Part shown: one piece after another, positions 41,640-52,890 of the stretch
Layout of the letters: each line of letters begins with the position of its first letter
How positions within the stretch are numbered: the first letter of the stretch is position 1
Assembly: GCA_965276825.1 (NCBI GenBank)
Contig: OZ255630.1
Location: forward strand, 372,001-436,000
Source of the DNA: G965276765 sp965276825
GTDB taxonomy: Bacteria > Actinomycetota > Acidimicrobiia > Acidimicrobiales > Palsa-688
DNA: 64,000 nt
Direction: 5' to 3'
Translations under genes and position numbers: made by a program
Notes under the pieces: generated by a model
What the model was told of the DNA's origin: nothing
Databases searched by the model: none
The model's input: only the letters and a program-made list of their open reading frames with translations

Positions 41640-42683
41640 GTGGCTGACAACCTCTTTTCCGGCTTCTTCGGCCGGGACATGGCCGTCGATCTCGGCACCG
41701 CCAACACCCTGGTGTACGTCCGGGGTCGCGGCATCGTGCTCAACGAGCCGTCGGTCGTGGCGGTCAACGTCAAAGACGACCGTCCCCTGGCCGTCGGCCA
41801 CGACGCCAAGCGGATGATCGGGCGCACCCCGAGCCACATCCAGGCCATCAGGCCGCTGCGCGACGGGGTCATCGCCAACTTCGACATCTGCGAGAAGATG
41901 CTGGCGTACTTCATCCGCAAGGTGCACGGCTCGCACCGGTTCGCGGCCAAGCCGCGCATGGTGATCTGCGTGCCGTCGGGCATCACCGGGGTCGAGCAGC
42001 GGGCCGTGCAGGAGGCCGCCGAGTCGGCGGGTGCCCGCAAGCCCGCCCACATCATCGAGGAGCCGATGGCCGCGGCGATCGGTGCCGGCCTGCCGGTCCA
42101 CGAGCCGACCGGCAACATGGTGGTCGACATCGGCGGCGGCACCACCGAGGTGGCGGTCATCTCGCTCGGCGGGATCGTGACCAGCCAGTCGGTCCGCATC
42201 GGCGGCGACGAGCTCGACGAGGCCATCATCCAGTTCATCAAGAAGGAGTACAGCCTGGCCCTCGGCGAGCGCACCGCCGAGGAGATCAAGATCGCCCTCG
42301 GATCGGCCTGCCCCCTCGAGGAGGAGCTGCACGCGGAGATCCGCGGCCGCGACCTGATCACCGGGCTGCCCAAGACCATCGTCACCACCACCGAGGAGAT
42401 CCGCGAGGCCATCGAGGAGCCGGTGTCGGCCATCGTCGACGCGGTGAAGGTCACCCTCGACAAGACCCCGCCGGAGCTGGCCGCCGACATCATGGAGCAG
42501 GGCATCGTGCTCACCGGCGGTGGCGCCCTGCTGCACGGTCTCGATGCCAGGCTGGCGGCCGAGACGGGGATGCCCCTGATCATCGCCGACAACCCCCTGC
42601 ACTCGGTGGTCATCGGCAGCGGCCAGTGCCTCGAGGAGTTCGAGGCCCTCAAGGCCGTGCTGATGTCCTCCAACGCCCGCTGA
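41640..42683 (+). CDS. mreB: Rod shape-determining protein MreB
   Basis: The 347-residue actin-like protein has phosphate-1 (AVDLGTANTLVYVRGRGIV), the connect and phosphate-2 motifs (MVVDIGGGTTEVAVISLGG) and the adenosine motif (IVLTGGGALLHGLDARLA). It forms membrane-associated filaments that guide peptidoglycan elongation. GTG 41640 gives the standard N-terminus and has GGAAGG upstream; an in-frame ATG at 41538 would add 34 residues and sits 11 bases after a TAGTCT box. Next in line are mreC and mreD. Confidence 0.95.
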   Translation: MADNLFSGFFGRDMAVDLGTANTLVYVRGRGIVLNEPSVVAVNVKDDRPLAVGHDAKRMIGRTPSHIQAIRPLRDGVIANFDICEKMLAYFIRKVHGSHRFAAKPRMVICVPSGITGVEQRAVQEAAESAGARKPAHIIEEPMAAAIGAGLPVHEPTGNMVVDIGGGTTEVAVISLGGIVTSQSVRIGGDELDEAIIQFIKKEYSLALGERTAEEIKIALGSACPLEEELHAEIRGRDLITGLPKTIVTTTEEIREAIEEPVSAIVDAVKVTLDKTPPELAADIMEQGIVLTGGGALLHGLDARLAAETGMPLIIADNPLHSVVIGSGQCLEEFEALKAVLMSSNAR

Positions 42684-42700
42684 GGCCCGGCTCGCCCCTC

Positions 42701-43543
42701 GTGGTCACCTCGTCGAGCCGCCGCGGCCGGAGCCGGTTTCTCGTCGCGGTCCTCGTGCTGCTGGCCCTCACCCTGATCACCCTCTCGACACGCGGCAACG
42801 GCAACGCCACACTGCGGTCGGTGCGCAACGACGTCCACCGCGTGCTGACGCCCGTCGGCTCGGCGGTGCACGACGTGCTGCGCCCGATCGGCAACTTCGT
42901 CAACGGGGCCGTCGACTTCGGCAGCCTGAAGGCCGAAAACCAGCGCCTGCGCGACGAGCTGGCCCGCCAGCAGGCCAGCGGCATCGAGAACCAGTACCTG
43001 CTCGCCCAGAACGCGCAGATCCTCGCCCTCCAGCACATCACGTGGGCCGGTGCCTACAAGACGGTCATCTCCAAGGTGGTCCAGCAGCCGACCTCCAACT
43101 TCGAGACGACCATCACCATCGACAAAGGGACCACGTCGGGCGTGGCCCTCGGCCAGCCGGTCCTGGCCGCCGGGGGCCTGGCCGGCAAGGTCACCTCCGT
43201 GCTGCCGGGCAGCGCCGTGGTCACCCTGGTGACCGATCCGAACTTCGCCGTCGGCGTGGCCCTGCCCAACAACAACGTCGCATCCGTCGCCGGCCAGGGC
43301 CAGGGCGAAGCGATGCGAGTCACCCTGATCACCACCGGGCAGACCCCGCCCACCGTCAGGAAGGGAGCGCCCCTCCTGTCGAGCGGCACACTCGGCGAAC
43401 CGTTTCCCCAAGGAATCCCCGTCGGCCGAGTGGCGTCCGTGTCGCAACCGGCCGGCGCCCTCGAGCCGTCCCTGACCCTCCAGCCCCTCGCCGACACCGG
43501 CGGGCTCGGCTACGTCGAGGTCCTGCTGTGGTCGCCGCAGTGA
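42701..43543 (+). CDS. mreC: Rod shape-determining protein MreC
   Basis: The 280-residue protein has one N-terminal helix (SRFLVAVLVLLALTLITL), a short coiled coil (GSLKAENQRLRDELARQQ) and a periplasm-side beta domain (ITIDKGTTSGVALGQPVLAAGGLAGKVTSVLPGSAVV). It bridges MreB, MreD and the elongation synthases. GTG 42701 precedes the membrane helix by about 15 residues; an upstream extension of the frame lies within mreB. Confidence 0.92.
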   Translation: MVTSSSRRGRSRFLVAVLVLLALTLITLSTRGNGNATLRSVRNDVHRVLTPVGSAVHDVLRPIGNFVNGAVDFGSLKAENQRLRDELARQQASGIENQYLLAQNAQILALQHITWAGAYKTVISKVVQQPTSNFETTITIDKGTTSGVALGQPVLAAGGLAGKVTSVLPGSAVVTLVTDPNFAVGVALPNNNVASVAGQGQGEAMRVTLITTGQTPPTVRKGAPLLSSGTLGEPFPQGIPVGRVASVSQPAGALEPSLTLQPLADTGGLGYVEVLLWSPQ

Positions 43544-43559
43544 GCGCCCGGTCGCCACG

Positions 43560-44111
43560 ATGAGTCCCACGACTTCGGCGCGCCTGCGCATGGCCGCGGT
43601 GGTGATCGTGGTGCTCGTCGCCGAGGTCTGTTTCGCCTCGGACCTGCGGATCCTCGGCGTGGCCCCCGACTTCCTCCTCGTGCTGGCCGTCGCCGGCGGA
43701 CTGGTGGGCGGAGCGCAGACCGGCGCCCTCTTCGGGTTCGCCGTCGGCCTGGTCGCCGACCTGTCGCTCGCCACCACACCGATCGGCCTCCAGGCCCTGG
43801 CCTGGTGCCTGGCCGGCTGGGCGGTCGGCACCCTGCGGGCCAACGTGCTGCCCGAGGGGCGGGTCATCCAGCTGGTCGTCGCCTTCGTCGCCGCCATCGG
43901 GGCGCTGGTGCTGTTCCTGCTGGCCGGTGAGCTCGTCGGGCAGAGCCAGCTGGTTGCGCCCGGACGGAGCTTCGTGCTGCGCGTCATGGCCATCGAGGCC
44001 ATCTGGAGCGCGGTGCTGATCGTGCCGGCGACCGCCCTGCTTGGACGGGCGGCGCGCGGCTCGACCGGCGCCGACTCCCTCCGCCGCCCCGACCCGATCA
44101 CCATCCGATGA
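43560..44111 (+). CDS. mreD: Rod shape-determining protein MreD
   Basis: The 183-residue protein has five or six membrane helices (AAVVIVVLVAEVCFAS, LLVLAVAGGLVGGAQTGALFGF, IQLVVAFVAAIGALVLFLLAG and others), with the MreD-type GVAPDFLLVLAVAGG and GFAVGLVADLSLATTPIG segments. It follows mreC by 16 bases. Confidence 0.9.
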   Translation: MSPTTSARLRMAAVVIVVLVAEVCFASDLRILGVAPDFLLVLAVAGGLVGGAQTGALFGFAVGLVADLSLATTPIGLQALAWCLAGWAVGTLRANVLPEGRVIQLVVAFVAAIGALVLFLLAGELVGQSQLVAPGRSFVLRVMAIEAIWSAVLIVPATALLGRAARGSTGADSLRRPDPITIR

Positions 44112-44166
44112 GAGGCCCCGACGCGCGCCGCCGGCGCGCGGCGCCGGTGCTAAGCAAGGGGGCAGC

Positions 44167-46161
44167 GTGACCGCCCCCGCCTCGCCCGACGCACCCCGCA
44201 TCCGCCTGACGGTCCTCCTGATCGTCGTCGGGTGCCTCTTCATCGCCCTGATCGCGCGCCTGTGGTTCCTCCAGGTCATCCACTCGTCGGCGGCCAGGAA
44301 GCAGCTGGCCACGTCCAGCAGCGGCCTGATCACCATCTACACCCCCGCCCCCCGTGGCCGGATCCTCGATCGCGCCGGGCGGGCGCTGGTGGCCAACGAG
44401 AACCTGCCCGTCATCGAGGTCCAGCAGCAGGACGCCACCGACCCGGCGCTGATGGCCAGGCTGGCCGCATTGACCGGGATGACGGTCAAGAAGATGACCG
44501 CGGCGGTGGCCAGCAACCAGTACCTGTCCTACGACTACGTGCCCGTCGTGCGCAACGCCACCCCGATGGAGATCCTCTACATCCAGGAGCACGCCACCGA
44601 CTTCCCCGGCGTGCAGGCCACGACCATCACCCAGCCGTACGTGACCAGGCTCGGTGAGTCGGCCGGGAACATCCTCGGCTACGTCGGGCCGATCGGCAGC
44701 GCCCAGCTGGCCGCCGCGACCAGGTCGGGCCGCTACCCCTACCGGGCCGGTGACATCGTCGGCCTCGCGGGGGTCGAGGCCCAGTACGAGAGCCAGCTGC
44801 GGGGCACCCCGGGCACCCGGGTGATCCAGGTCAACTCGAGCGGGGTCTACCTGAGCACGCTCACCACCACCTCCCCGGTGGCGGGCCACGACGTACGGCT
44901 CAGCATCGACGGGCAGCTCCAGCAGGTGGCCCTCACTGCGCTGCACCAAGGTGAGGCCGCCGCCCGGCACACCTTCGACACGGTGACCAAGCGGCCCTTC
45001 ACGGCGCCTGGCGGCTCTGCGGTGGCCCTCGATCCCCGCAACGGGCAGGTGCTGGCCCTGGCCACCGACCCGTCCTACGACCCCAACCAGTTCAACAACG
45101 GCGGCATCAGCCAGGCCAACTACGACAAGCTCAACCCGTGTGCCGCGGTGCCGCTCAAGCAGCAGCAGGCCTGCGCGCTCGCCAACCCGGCCGACCCGCT
45201 GCTCGACCGGGCCACCCAGGGCCAGTACGCGCCGGGGTCGACCTTCAAGCTGGTGACCGGCACGGCCGGGCTGAAGTACGGCGTGATCACCCCGAGCTCC
45301 ACGTACAACGATGTCGGTGTCATCCACCTCGGCGGCGCGCCCTTCTGCAACGACAACTGCACGCCGTACGGGCCGGTGCAGCTGGCCAAGGCCATCACCG
45401 TGTCGAGCGACAACTACTTCAACCAGATCGGCATCGACCTGTGGGACGGGCGCAATCGGTACGGCCCCGACGCCCTGCAGAAGGTGGCCGACGCCTACGG
45501 GTTCAACCAGCCGACCGGCATCGACCTGCCCGGCGAGTCGGTCGGCACCATCCCCACCCCGGCGCTCATCGCCCACGACTCAGCCGTCGACCCGGCCGTG
45601 TACGGCACGAACACCAGCTGGCACACGGGTGACAGCATTCACACCACCATCGGTCAGGGGTACGTCCTGGTCACCCCGTTGCAGCTGGCCAACGCCTACG
45701 CCGCCTTCGCCAACGGGGGGACCCTCTACCAGCCCCACCTGGCCCTCGACGCCCAGACGGCCACCGGCAGGGTGGTCGAGGTGTACCGGCCGACCGTCAT
45801 CCGCCGGACCCCGGCCCTCGACGCCACCCAGCGGGCCGCCATGGTGGCCGGGTTCACCGGGGTGGTCAACGGCGCCAACGGCACGGCGTCGGGCGACTTC
45901 GCCGGCACCCCGCTGGCCACGGCCGACATCGCCGGCAAGACCGGCACCGCCCAGGTGACCGCCCCCGGCAAGCAGGACACCTCGGTGTTCACCTCCTTCG
46001 CCCCGGCGTCGAGCCCCCGCTACGTGATCGACGCCTTCGTCGAGGACGCCGGCTACGGCGCGTCGGTGGCCGCCCCCGTGGTGCGGGAGATGTACGACCA
46101 GCTGTTCCACAAGCCGCTCCAGTCGGTGACCTACTCTCAGCTCGGCGGGAGCCAGACCTGA
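44167..46161 (+). CDS. mrdA: Penicillin-binding protein 2 (elongation transpeptidase)
   Basis: The 664-residue class B PBP has one N-terminal helix (LTVLLIVVGCLFIALIARLW), the pedestal motif RGRILDRAGRALVANENL, and a transpeptidase domain with S358-TFK361 (APGSTFKLVTG), S414-D-N416 (TVSSDNYFNQ) and KTGTAQ. It cross-links peptidoglycan during elongation together with RodA. Four Cys in the domain (near 324, 336, 394 and 398) could form disulfides outside the cell. GTG 44167 has AAGGGGGCAGC upstream. Confidence 0.95.
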   Translation: MTAPASPDAPRIRLTVLLIVVGCLFIALIARLWFLQVIHSSAARKQLATSSSGLITIYTPAPRGRILDRAGRALVANENLPVIEVQQQDATDPALMARLAALTGMTVKKMTAAVASNQYLSYDYVPVVRNATPMEILYIQEHATDFPGVQATTITQPYVTRLGESAGNILGYVGPIGSAQLAAATRSGRYPYRAGDIVGLAGVEAQYESQLRGTPGTRVIQVNSSGVYLSTLTTTSPVAGHDVRLSIDGQLQQVALTALHQGEAAARHTFDTVTKRPFTAPGGSAVALDPRNGQVLALATDPSYDPNQFNNGGISQANYDKLNPCAAVPLKQQQACALANPADPLLDRATQGQYAPGSTFKLVTGTAGLKYGVITPSSTYNDVGVIHLGGAPFCNDNCTPYGPVQLAKAITVSSDNYFNQIGIDLWDGRNRYGPDALQKVADAYGFNQPTGIDLPGESVGTIPTPALIAHDSAVDPAVYGTNTSWHTGDSIHTTIGQGYVLVTPLQLANAYAAFANGGTLYQPHLALDAQTATGRVVEVYRPTVIRRTPALDATQRAAMVAGFTGVVNGANGTASGDFAGTPLATADIAGKTGTAQVTAPGKQDTSVFTSFAPASSPRYVIDAFVEDAGYGASVAAPVVREMYDQLFHKPLQSVTYSQLGGSQT

Positions 46162-47348
46162 TGCTGGCGACCCGCAGCCGCCCGGCGCCGGGCAACCACA
46201 CCCGCGACACCGGGCCCTCGGTGTGGCGCCACCTCGACCCGGTGCTCATCGCCAGCGTCGTGGCGGTGTCCATCGCCGGGATCGTCATCGTCTACAGCGC
46301 CACCAAGGTCCCGTTGTCGGGCCAGGGCATCGCGCCGACCTACTACGCCAAGAAGGAAGCCATCTTCGTGGTCATCGGCATCGGCGTGATGTTCGCCGTC
46401 GCCGCCGTCGACTACCGCAGGTTCCGCGACTGGGCGGCCGTGCTCTACGGGCTGAGCCTGTTCCTGCTGATCGCCGTCTTCGCCGTCGGCCGGCGGGTCA
46501 AGGGCGCGCAGGCGTGGTTCCAGGTCGGGTCCTACCAGTTCGAGCCGTCCGAGCTGGCCAAGCTGGCCCTCATCATCGCCCTGTCGGCCTACGCGGCCAG
46601 CTTCAAGGGTCGGCTCTCGGCCAGGGCCCTGATCGTGGTCCTGGTCATGGCCGTGGTCCCCTTCGCGCTGATCTTCAAGCAGCCCGACCTCGGGACGGCC
46701 CTCGTGCTGAGCGCGGTCGTCGTGGCCATCGTCGTCATCTCCGGGGCCAGCCTGCGCCAGCTGGTGGTCGTCGCCGTGATCGCCGTCATCGGCGTCGTCG
46801 GGCTGATCGAGGCCGGGGTCCTGCACCAGTACCAGGTCCAGCGGCTGACCTCGTACCTGGGCACGGGGGACTCGGTCAGCCAGAAGCTGCTGGCCGACCC
46901 CCACAACCTCAACGCGGCCAGCGAGTACAACGTGGTCAAGTCGAAAGACGCCATCAGCAACGGCGGCCTCCACGGCACCGGCCTGTTCAAGGGCAGCCAG
47001 ACCAACCTCTCCGAGGTGCCCGAGCAGCGCACCGACTTCATCTGGAGCGCGGTCGGCGAGCAGCTCGGCTTCGTCGGCTCGGCGGTGCTCCTCCTGCTGT
47101 TCCTGGTGGTGATGTGGCGGACCTGGGCGGCGGCGGCCGTCGCCCGTGACCTCTTCGGCACCCTGGTGTGCGTCGGCGTGCTGGCCATGCTCGTGTTCCA
47201 GGTGTTCGAGAACATCGGCATGACCATGGGCATCATGCCGGTCGCCGGCATCCCGCTGCCGTGGATGAGCTACGGCGGGTCGGCCATCCTCATCGAGTTC
47301 GCGGCCGTCGGTCTCGTCCTCAACGTCCGGATGCGCCGCTTCACCTGA
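46161..47348 (+). CDS. rodA: Peptidoglycan glycosyltransferase RodA
   Basis: The 395-residue SEDS polymerase has about ten membrane helices. Family motifs include VKGAQAWFQVGSYQFEPSELAKLALI, IFKQPDLGTALVL (the conserved Asp) and the C-terminal MPVAGIPLPWMSYGGSAIL. The ATG uses the last base of the mrdA TGA, so the pair is tightly coupled. RodA polymerises lipid II glycans for rod elongation. Confidence 0.95.
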   Translation: MLATRSRPAPGNHTRDTGPSVWRHLDPVLIASVVAVSIAGIVIVYSATKVPLSGQGIAPTYYAKKEAIFVVIGIGVMFAVAAVDYRRFRDWAAVLYGLSLFLLIAVFAVGRRVKGAQAWFQVGSYQFEPSELAKLALIIALSAYAASFKGRLSARALIVVLVMAVVPFALIFKQPDLGTALVLSAVVVAIVVISGASLRQLVVVAVIAVIGVVGLIEAGVLHQYQVQRLTSYLGTGDSVSQKLLADPHNLNAASEYNVVKSKDAISNGGLHGTGLFKGSQTNLSEVPEQRTDFIWSAVGEQLGFVGSAVLLLLFLVVMWRTWAAAAVARDLFGTLVCVGVLAMLVFQVFENIGMTMGIMPVAGIPLPWMSYGGSAILIEFAAVGLVLNVRMRRFT

Positions 47349-47396
47349 GTTTCGCCCCGGCGAGGAGCGGGCGGAAGGCGCCGGGGGGAGCGCCGC

Positions 47397-47402
47397 TACA
47401 CT
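47397..47402 (+). promoter_or_regulatory. Candidate -10 box of the radical SAM gene
   Basis: TACACT lies 10 bases before the ATG at 47413, with no Shine-Dalgarno between. Confidence 0.35.
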
Positions 47403-47412
47403 CGGAAGCCAC

Positions 47413-49372
<1,960 letters not shown>

Positions 49373-49376
<4 letters not shown>

Positions 49377-50185
49377 GTGAGGCGCCCGGCGCGCGGATGG
49401 CGCCCGGCACCCGCCCTGCGGTGACGACCCGCGTGCGGGTCCGCTTCACCAAGCTGGGCAAGATCCGCTGGACCAGCCACCGCGACGTGGCCCGCATGTG
49501 GGAGCGGGCCGTGCGCCGCCTCCAGCTGCCCGTCGCCTACTCGGGCGGCTTCGCCCCGCGGCCGAAGGTCAGCTTCGGACTGGCCCTGCCGACCGGCCAC
49601 GAGTCGCTGGCCGAGTACCTCGACATCGAGCTGGCGCAGGGCGCGGCGGCCGACGCCGTGGTCGACGCCCTCGGGCAGCTGCCCGCCCGGTTGTCGTCCG
49701 CCCTGCCTGCAGGGGTCGACGCCACCGTCGCGGAGGTGGTGGCGCCCGGCACCCCCTCGTTGCAGGAGATGGTCGGCTCGTGCACGTGGGCGTGGACGGT
49801 CGTGGCCTGCGGCGGGCCGGCGATCGGCGAGGCCGAGCTGGCCGAGCGGGTCGACGCCGTGCTGGCGGCCACCACCCTGACGGTGACCAGGCTCCGCAAG
49901 GGCGCCGAGGTCACCGACGACATCCGCGCCGGCATCGCCGACCTGCGCGTCGTGGAGCCGGGCCCGGCCGGGACCGACCACGGCCCGCGCCTGACCGGCG
50001 AGCTCACGGCCACGCCCCGCAGCGTCCGGCCCTCCGAGGTGGTCGCCGCGCTCGGCGCCGACCTGGTCGAGCGCGACACCCGCAGGATCATCCAATGGAC
50101 TTCGCGCGACGGCGCCCGGTGCGAGCCCCTCACGGCTCGTGCAGCGGCGACGGACGCGCCACACGCCCTCGAGCGTGTGTCATGA
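49373..50185 (+). CDS. TIGR03936/DUF2344 family radical-SAM-linked protein
   Basis: The 270-residue protein contains the family start RVRVRFTKLGKIRWTSHRDVARMWERAVRR, then LPVAYSGGFAPRPKVSFGLALPTGHES and EYLDIELAQG. The ATG overlaps the end of the radical SAM gene. In many actinobacteria the two are fused or adjacent, and RNase E/G follows as here. A role in RNA or ribosome-related modification is often suggested, but I cannot show it. Confidence 0.88.
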
Positions 50186-50200
50186 GAAGGGAACCACCCC

Positions 50201-52228
50201 ATGTCCGATACCGAACCGGCCCGCCCGGAGACCACCGGGGGCGCCTCGACGCCCCACGCTGCCGTTGAGCACGACGGCGCCGACCACCTAGGAGGCGACC
50301 AGCAGGGGGAGGCCATGTCCTCGCCCGCTGGTGACCGTCGCCGTCGCCGGGGCTCGCGTGGCGGGAGGAACCGGTCGAGGACCGCGGGTGCGCACTCGTC
50401 GGCCGCACCGGGGTCGCCGGATCACGGCGGCGCGGTCGACGGCGCAGAGCGCAGGGAGGGCGCGGCGGTGGCGGCGCGCCAGGCCGTGGTCACCGGCTCG
50501 CCGGGTCCGCCGGCGGCCGAGCGGATCGCTGCCCTGCCGGCTCGCGACGCAACCACATCGGGCGACCGTGTCGCGTCGGGGGGCGCCCCGGCCCCGGCGG
50601 GTGGGCCGCCAGGGCCGGGAGTGGCACGCCCCAAGATCGGCGACAGCCGTCCTGCGCCTCCTGCCGTCGCGGGCGGGGTGGGTGCCGGCGTCGGCGGCCT
50701 CGGCGCGCAGGGCCGCCAGAGCGGTGACGGCTCCTCCCGGCGGCGGCGTCGCAGCGGTGGCCGGCCGAGGAGCGGTGAGCGCGCCGGCGTCGACGGCCGC
50801 CAGGAGCCAACCGGCACCCGGGAGCCGGCTCCGCAGCCACTCGCTCCTGGCCCGACCGAGGTCGATCGGGTGGAGGAGGGCGACCCCAGGCGACGGGGGC
50901 GTGAGCGCAACGGCCGGCCGGTCGGGCGCTACCTGATGGTCGTGCACGTGCACGACGGCGCCACCCAGATCGCCGTGCTCGAGGGGCGCAACCTGATCGA
51001 GCACTACGTCTCGCGCTCCTCCGACGACGCCACCCAGATCGACGGCAACATCTACATCGGCCGGGTGCAGAATGTCCTGCCCGGCATGGAGGCGGCCTTC
51101 GTCGACATCGGCACCCCGAAGAACGCGGTGCTCTACCGGGGCGACGTCCGCTACGACAAGGACGACGTCGAGGCCGGCGGCGGTGACGGCAAGCCGACCC
51201 GCGGCCGCCTGCCAGGACCGGCGCGCGACGCCAGGATCGAGCAGCTGCTCAAGCCGGGCCAGACCGTCCTCTGCCAGGTGACCAAGAACCCCATCGGCGC
51301 CAAGGGCGCCCGGCTGGCCCAGGAGGTCTCCCTGCCCGGCCGGTTCGTGGTCCTGATCCCCAACTCCGACACCTACGGCATCTCCAAGCGGCTGCCCGAC
51401 GAGGAGCGAAAGCGCCTCCGCCGCATCCTCGACGACGTCAGGCCCGAGGGCCACGGGCTCATCGTGCGCACCGCGGCGGAGGGCGCCGACGCCGACGAGC
51501 TGCGCCGGGACGTCGCCAGGCTGCAGGGCCAGTGGGAGCGGATCGACGCCCTGGCCACCTCGTCGCGTGCCCCGCGGCTGCTCTACCGGGAGCCGGGCAT
51601 GGCCGTGCGGGTGATCCGCGAGGAGTTCAACCGCGAGTACCGGGGCGTGGTCATCGACGACCGGGAGCTGTTCGAGGAGGTCCGCGACTACGTGGCGGGC
51701 ATCAGCCCCGAGCTGGCGGACCGCGTCGAGCTCGCCGGTGACGGCACCGACCCGCTGCCCCCCTTCGAGCGCCACCACGTCCACGAGCAGATCCACAAGG
51801 CCCTCGACCGCAAGGTGTGGCTGCCTTCGGGTGGCTCGCTGATCATCGAGCGCACCGAGGCCCTCACCGTCATCGACGTCAACACCGGGAAGAACGTCGG
51901 GACCTCCAACCTGGAGGAGACGGTCTTCCGCAACAACCTGGAGGCGGCCGAGGAGATCGCCAGGCAGCTGCGCCTCCGCGACATCGGCGGCATCATCGTC
52001 ATCGACTTCATCGACATGGAGATCATCGCCAACCGCGGCCACGTGGCGCGGACGTTCCGGGAGGCGCTGGCGAGGGACAAGACGCGGACCCAGGTCTTCG
52101 ACATCTCCGAGCTCGGCCTGGTCGAGATGACCAGGAAGCGGGTGTCGGAGGGGCTGGTCGAGTCGATGTCGTCGACCTGCCCCACGTGCGACGGGCGGGG
52201 CTTCCTCCTCGACGAGTCGCTGCTCTGA
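50201..52228 (+). CDS. rne: Ribonuclease E/G family protein
   Basis: The 675-residue protein has a long disordered N-terminal region (residues 1 to ~235) rich in Gly, Ala, Pro and Arg. The catalytic part follows: S1 domain (DGNIYIGRVQNVLPGMEAAFVDIGTPKNAVL broken into strands), 5' sensor region, and DNase I-like domain with the two metal-binding Asp motifs (TVIDVNTGK and IIVIDFIDME). The zinc-link CPTC near the C-terminus completes it. It starts rRNA processing and mRNA decay. AAGGGA lies upstream of ATG 50201. The extra N-terminal region is typical for actinobacterial RNase E/G and may bind partners. Confidence 0.93.
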   Translation: MSDTEPARPETTGGASTPHAAVEHDGADHLGGDQQGEAMSSPAGDRRRRRGSRGGRNRSRTAGAHSSAAPGSPDHGGAVDGAERREGAAVAARQAVVTGSPGPPAAERIAALPARDATTSGDRVASGGAPAPAGGPPGPGVARPKIGDSRPAPPAVAGGVGAGVGGLGAQGRQSGDGSSRRRRRSGGRPRSGERAGVDGRQEPTGTREPAPQPLAPGPTEVDRVEEGDPRRRGRERNGRPVGRYLMVVHVHDGATQIAVLEGRNLIEHYVSRSSDDATQIDGNIYIGRVQNVLPGMEAAFVDIGTPKNAVLYRGDVRYDKDDVEAGGGDGKPTRGRLPGPARDARIEQLLKPGQTVLCQVTKNPIGAKGARLAQEVSLPGRFVVLIPNSDTYGISKRLPDEERKRLRRILDDVRPEGHGLIVRTAAEGADADELRRDVARLQGQWERIDALATSSRAPRLLYREPGMAVRVIREEFNREYRGVVIDDRELFEEVRDYVAGISPELADRVELAGDGTDPLPPFERHHVHEQIHKALDRKVWLPSGGSLIIERTEALTVIDVNTGKNVGTSNLEETVFRNNLEAAEEIARQLRLRDIGGIIVIDFIDMEIIANRGHVARTFREALARDKTRTQVFDISELGLVEMTRKRVSEGLVESMSSTCPTCDGRGFLLDESLL

Positions 52229-52237
52229 GCCACCTGG

Positions 52238-52243
52238 TAGCAT
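52238..52243 (+). promoter_or_regulatory. Candidate -10 box of rplU
   Basis: TAGCAT lies nine bases before the GTG of rplU, with pyrimidine-rich sequence between, so initiation may be leaderless. Confidence 0.35.
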
Positions 52244-52252
52244 CTCCTCCTT

Positions 52253-52570
52253 GTGTACGCAGTGATCAAGACCGGAGGCAAGCAGGAGCGCGTCGAGGAG
52301 GGCCAGACCCTCGCGGTCGAGCGCCTCGGCCTGGCGACGGGCGAGGACGTGTCGTTCGTCCCCGTCCTGGTCGTCGATGGCTCGACCGTGCTCTCCAAGC
52401 CGGCTCAGCTGGCAGCGAGCACCGTCTCGGCCAAGGTGGTCGGCGAAGCGGCCGGCCCCAAGATCAAGGGCTTCTCCTACAAGGCCAAGGCCAGGGTCCG
52501 GCGCCGCTGGGGTCACCGCCAGCACTACACGACGATCGAGATCACCGGCATCTCCGCCGGCAAGGGGTAA
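52253..52570 (+). CDS. rplU: 50S ribosomal protein L21
   Basis: The 105-residue protein begins YAVIKTGGKQERVEEG and carries KPAQLAASTVSAKVVGEAAGPKIKGFSYKAK in sections, ending with RRRWGHRQHYTTIEITGI. It binds 23S rRNA. GTG 52253 is the start by family length. rpmA follows three bases later. Confidence 0.97.
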   Translation: MYAVIKTGGKQERVEEGQTLAVERLGLATGEDVSFVPVLVVDGSTVLSKPAQLAASTVSAKVVGEAAGPKIKGFSYKAKARVRRRWGHRQHYTTIEITGISAGKG

Positions 52571-52573
52571 GGC

Positions 52574-52828
52574 ATGTCCAAGACCAAGGGCGGCGGCTCC
52601 ACCCGCAACGGCCGCGACTCCAACGCACAGCGCCTCGGCGTCAAGGTGTTCGACGGCACGGCGGTCACCGCCGGGTCGATCATCGTCCGCCAGCGCGGCA
52701 CCCACTTCCACCCGGGCGAGAACGTCGGCCGGGGCGGTGACGACACCCTGTTCGCCCTCAGCGACGGCAAGGTGAAGTTCGGCAACCGCAAGGGTCGGCG
52801 CCTCGTCGACATCCTGACCGGGTCCTGA
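52574..52828 (+). CDS. rpmA: 50S ribosomal protein L27
   Basis: The 84-residue protein has the conserved KGGGSTRNGRDSNAQRLGVK (N-terminal arm reaching the peptidyl transferase centre) and IIVRQRGTHFHPGENVGRGG. ATG 52574 begins directly with the SKTKGGGS arm, so no cleaved N-terminal extension is present, unlike in Firmicutes. Confidence 0.97.
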   Translation: MSKTKGGGSTRNGRDSNAQRLGVKVFDGTAVTAGSIIVRQRGTHFHPGENVGRGGDDTLFALSDGKVKFGNRKGRRLVDILTGS

Positions 52829-52890
52829 TCCGGTCCGGGCCGGCCGGCGCCCCCCGCCAGCCGCTCACCGTCCCGATCGCAGGCTGAGCG

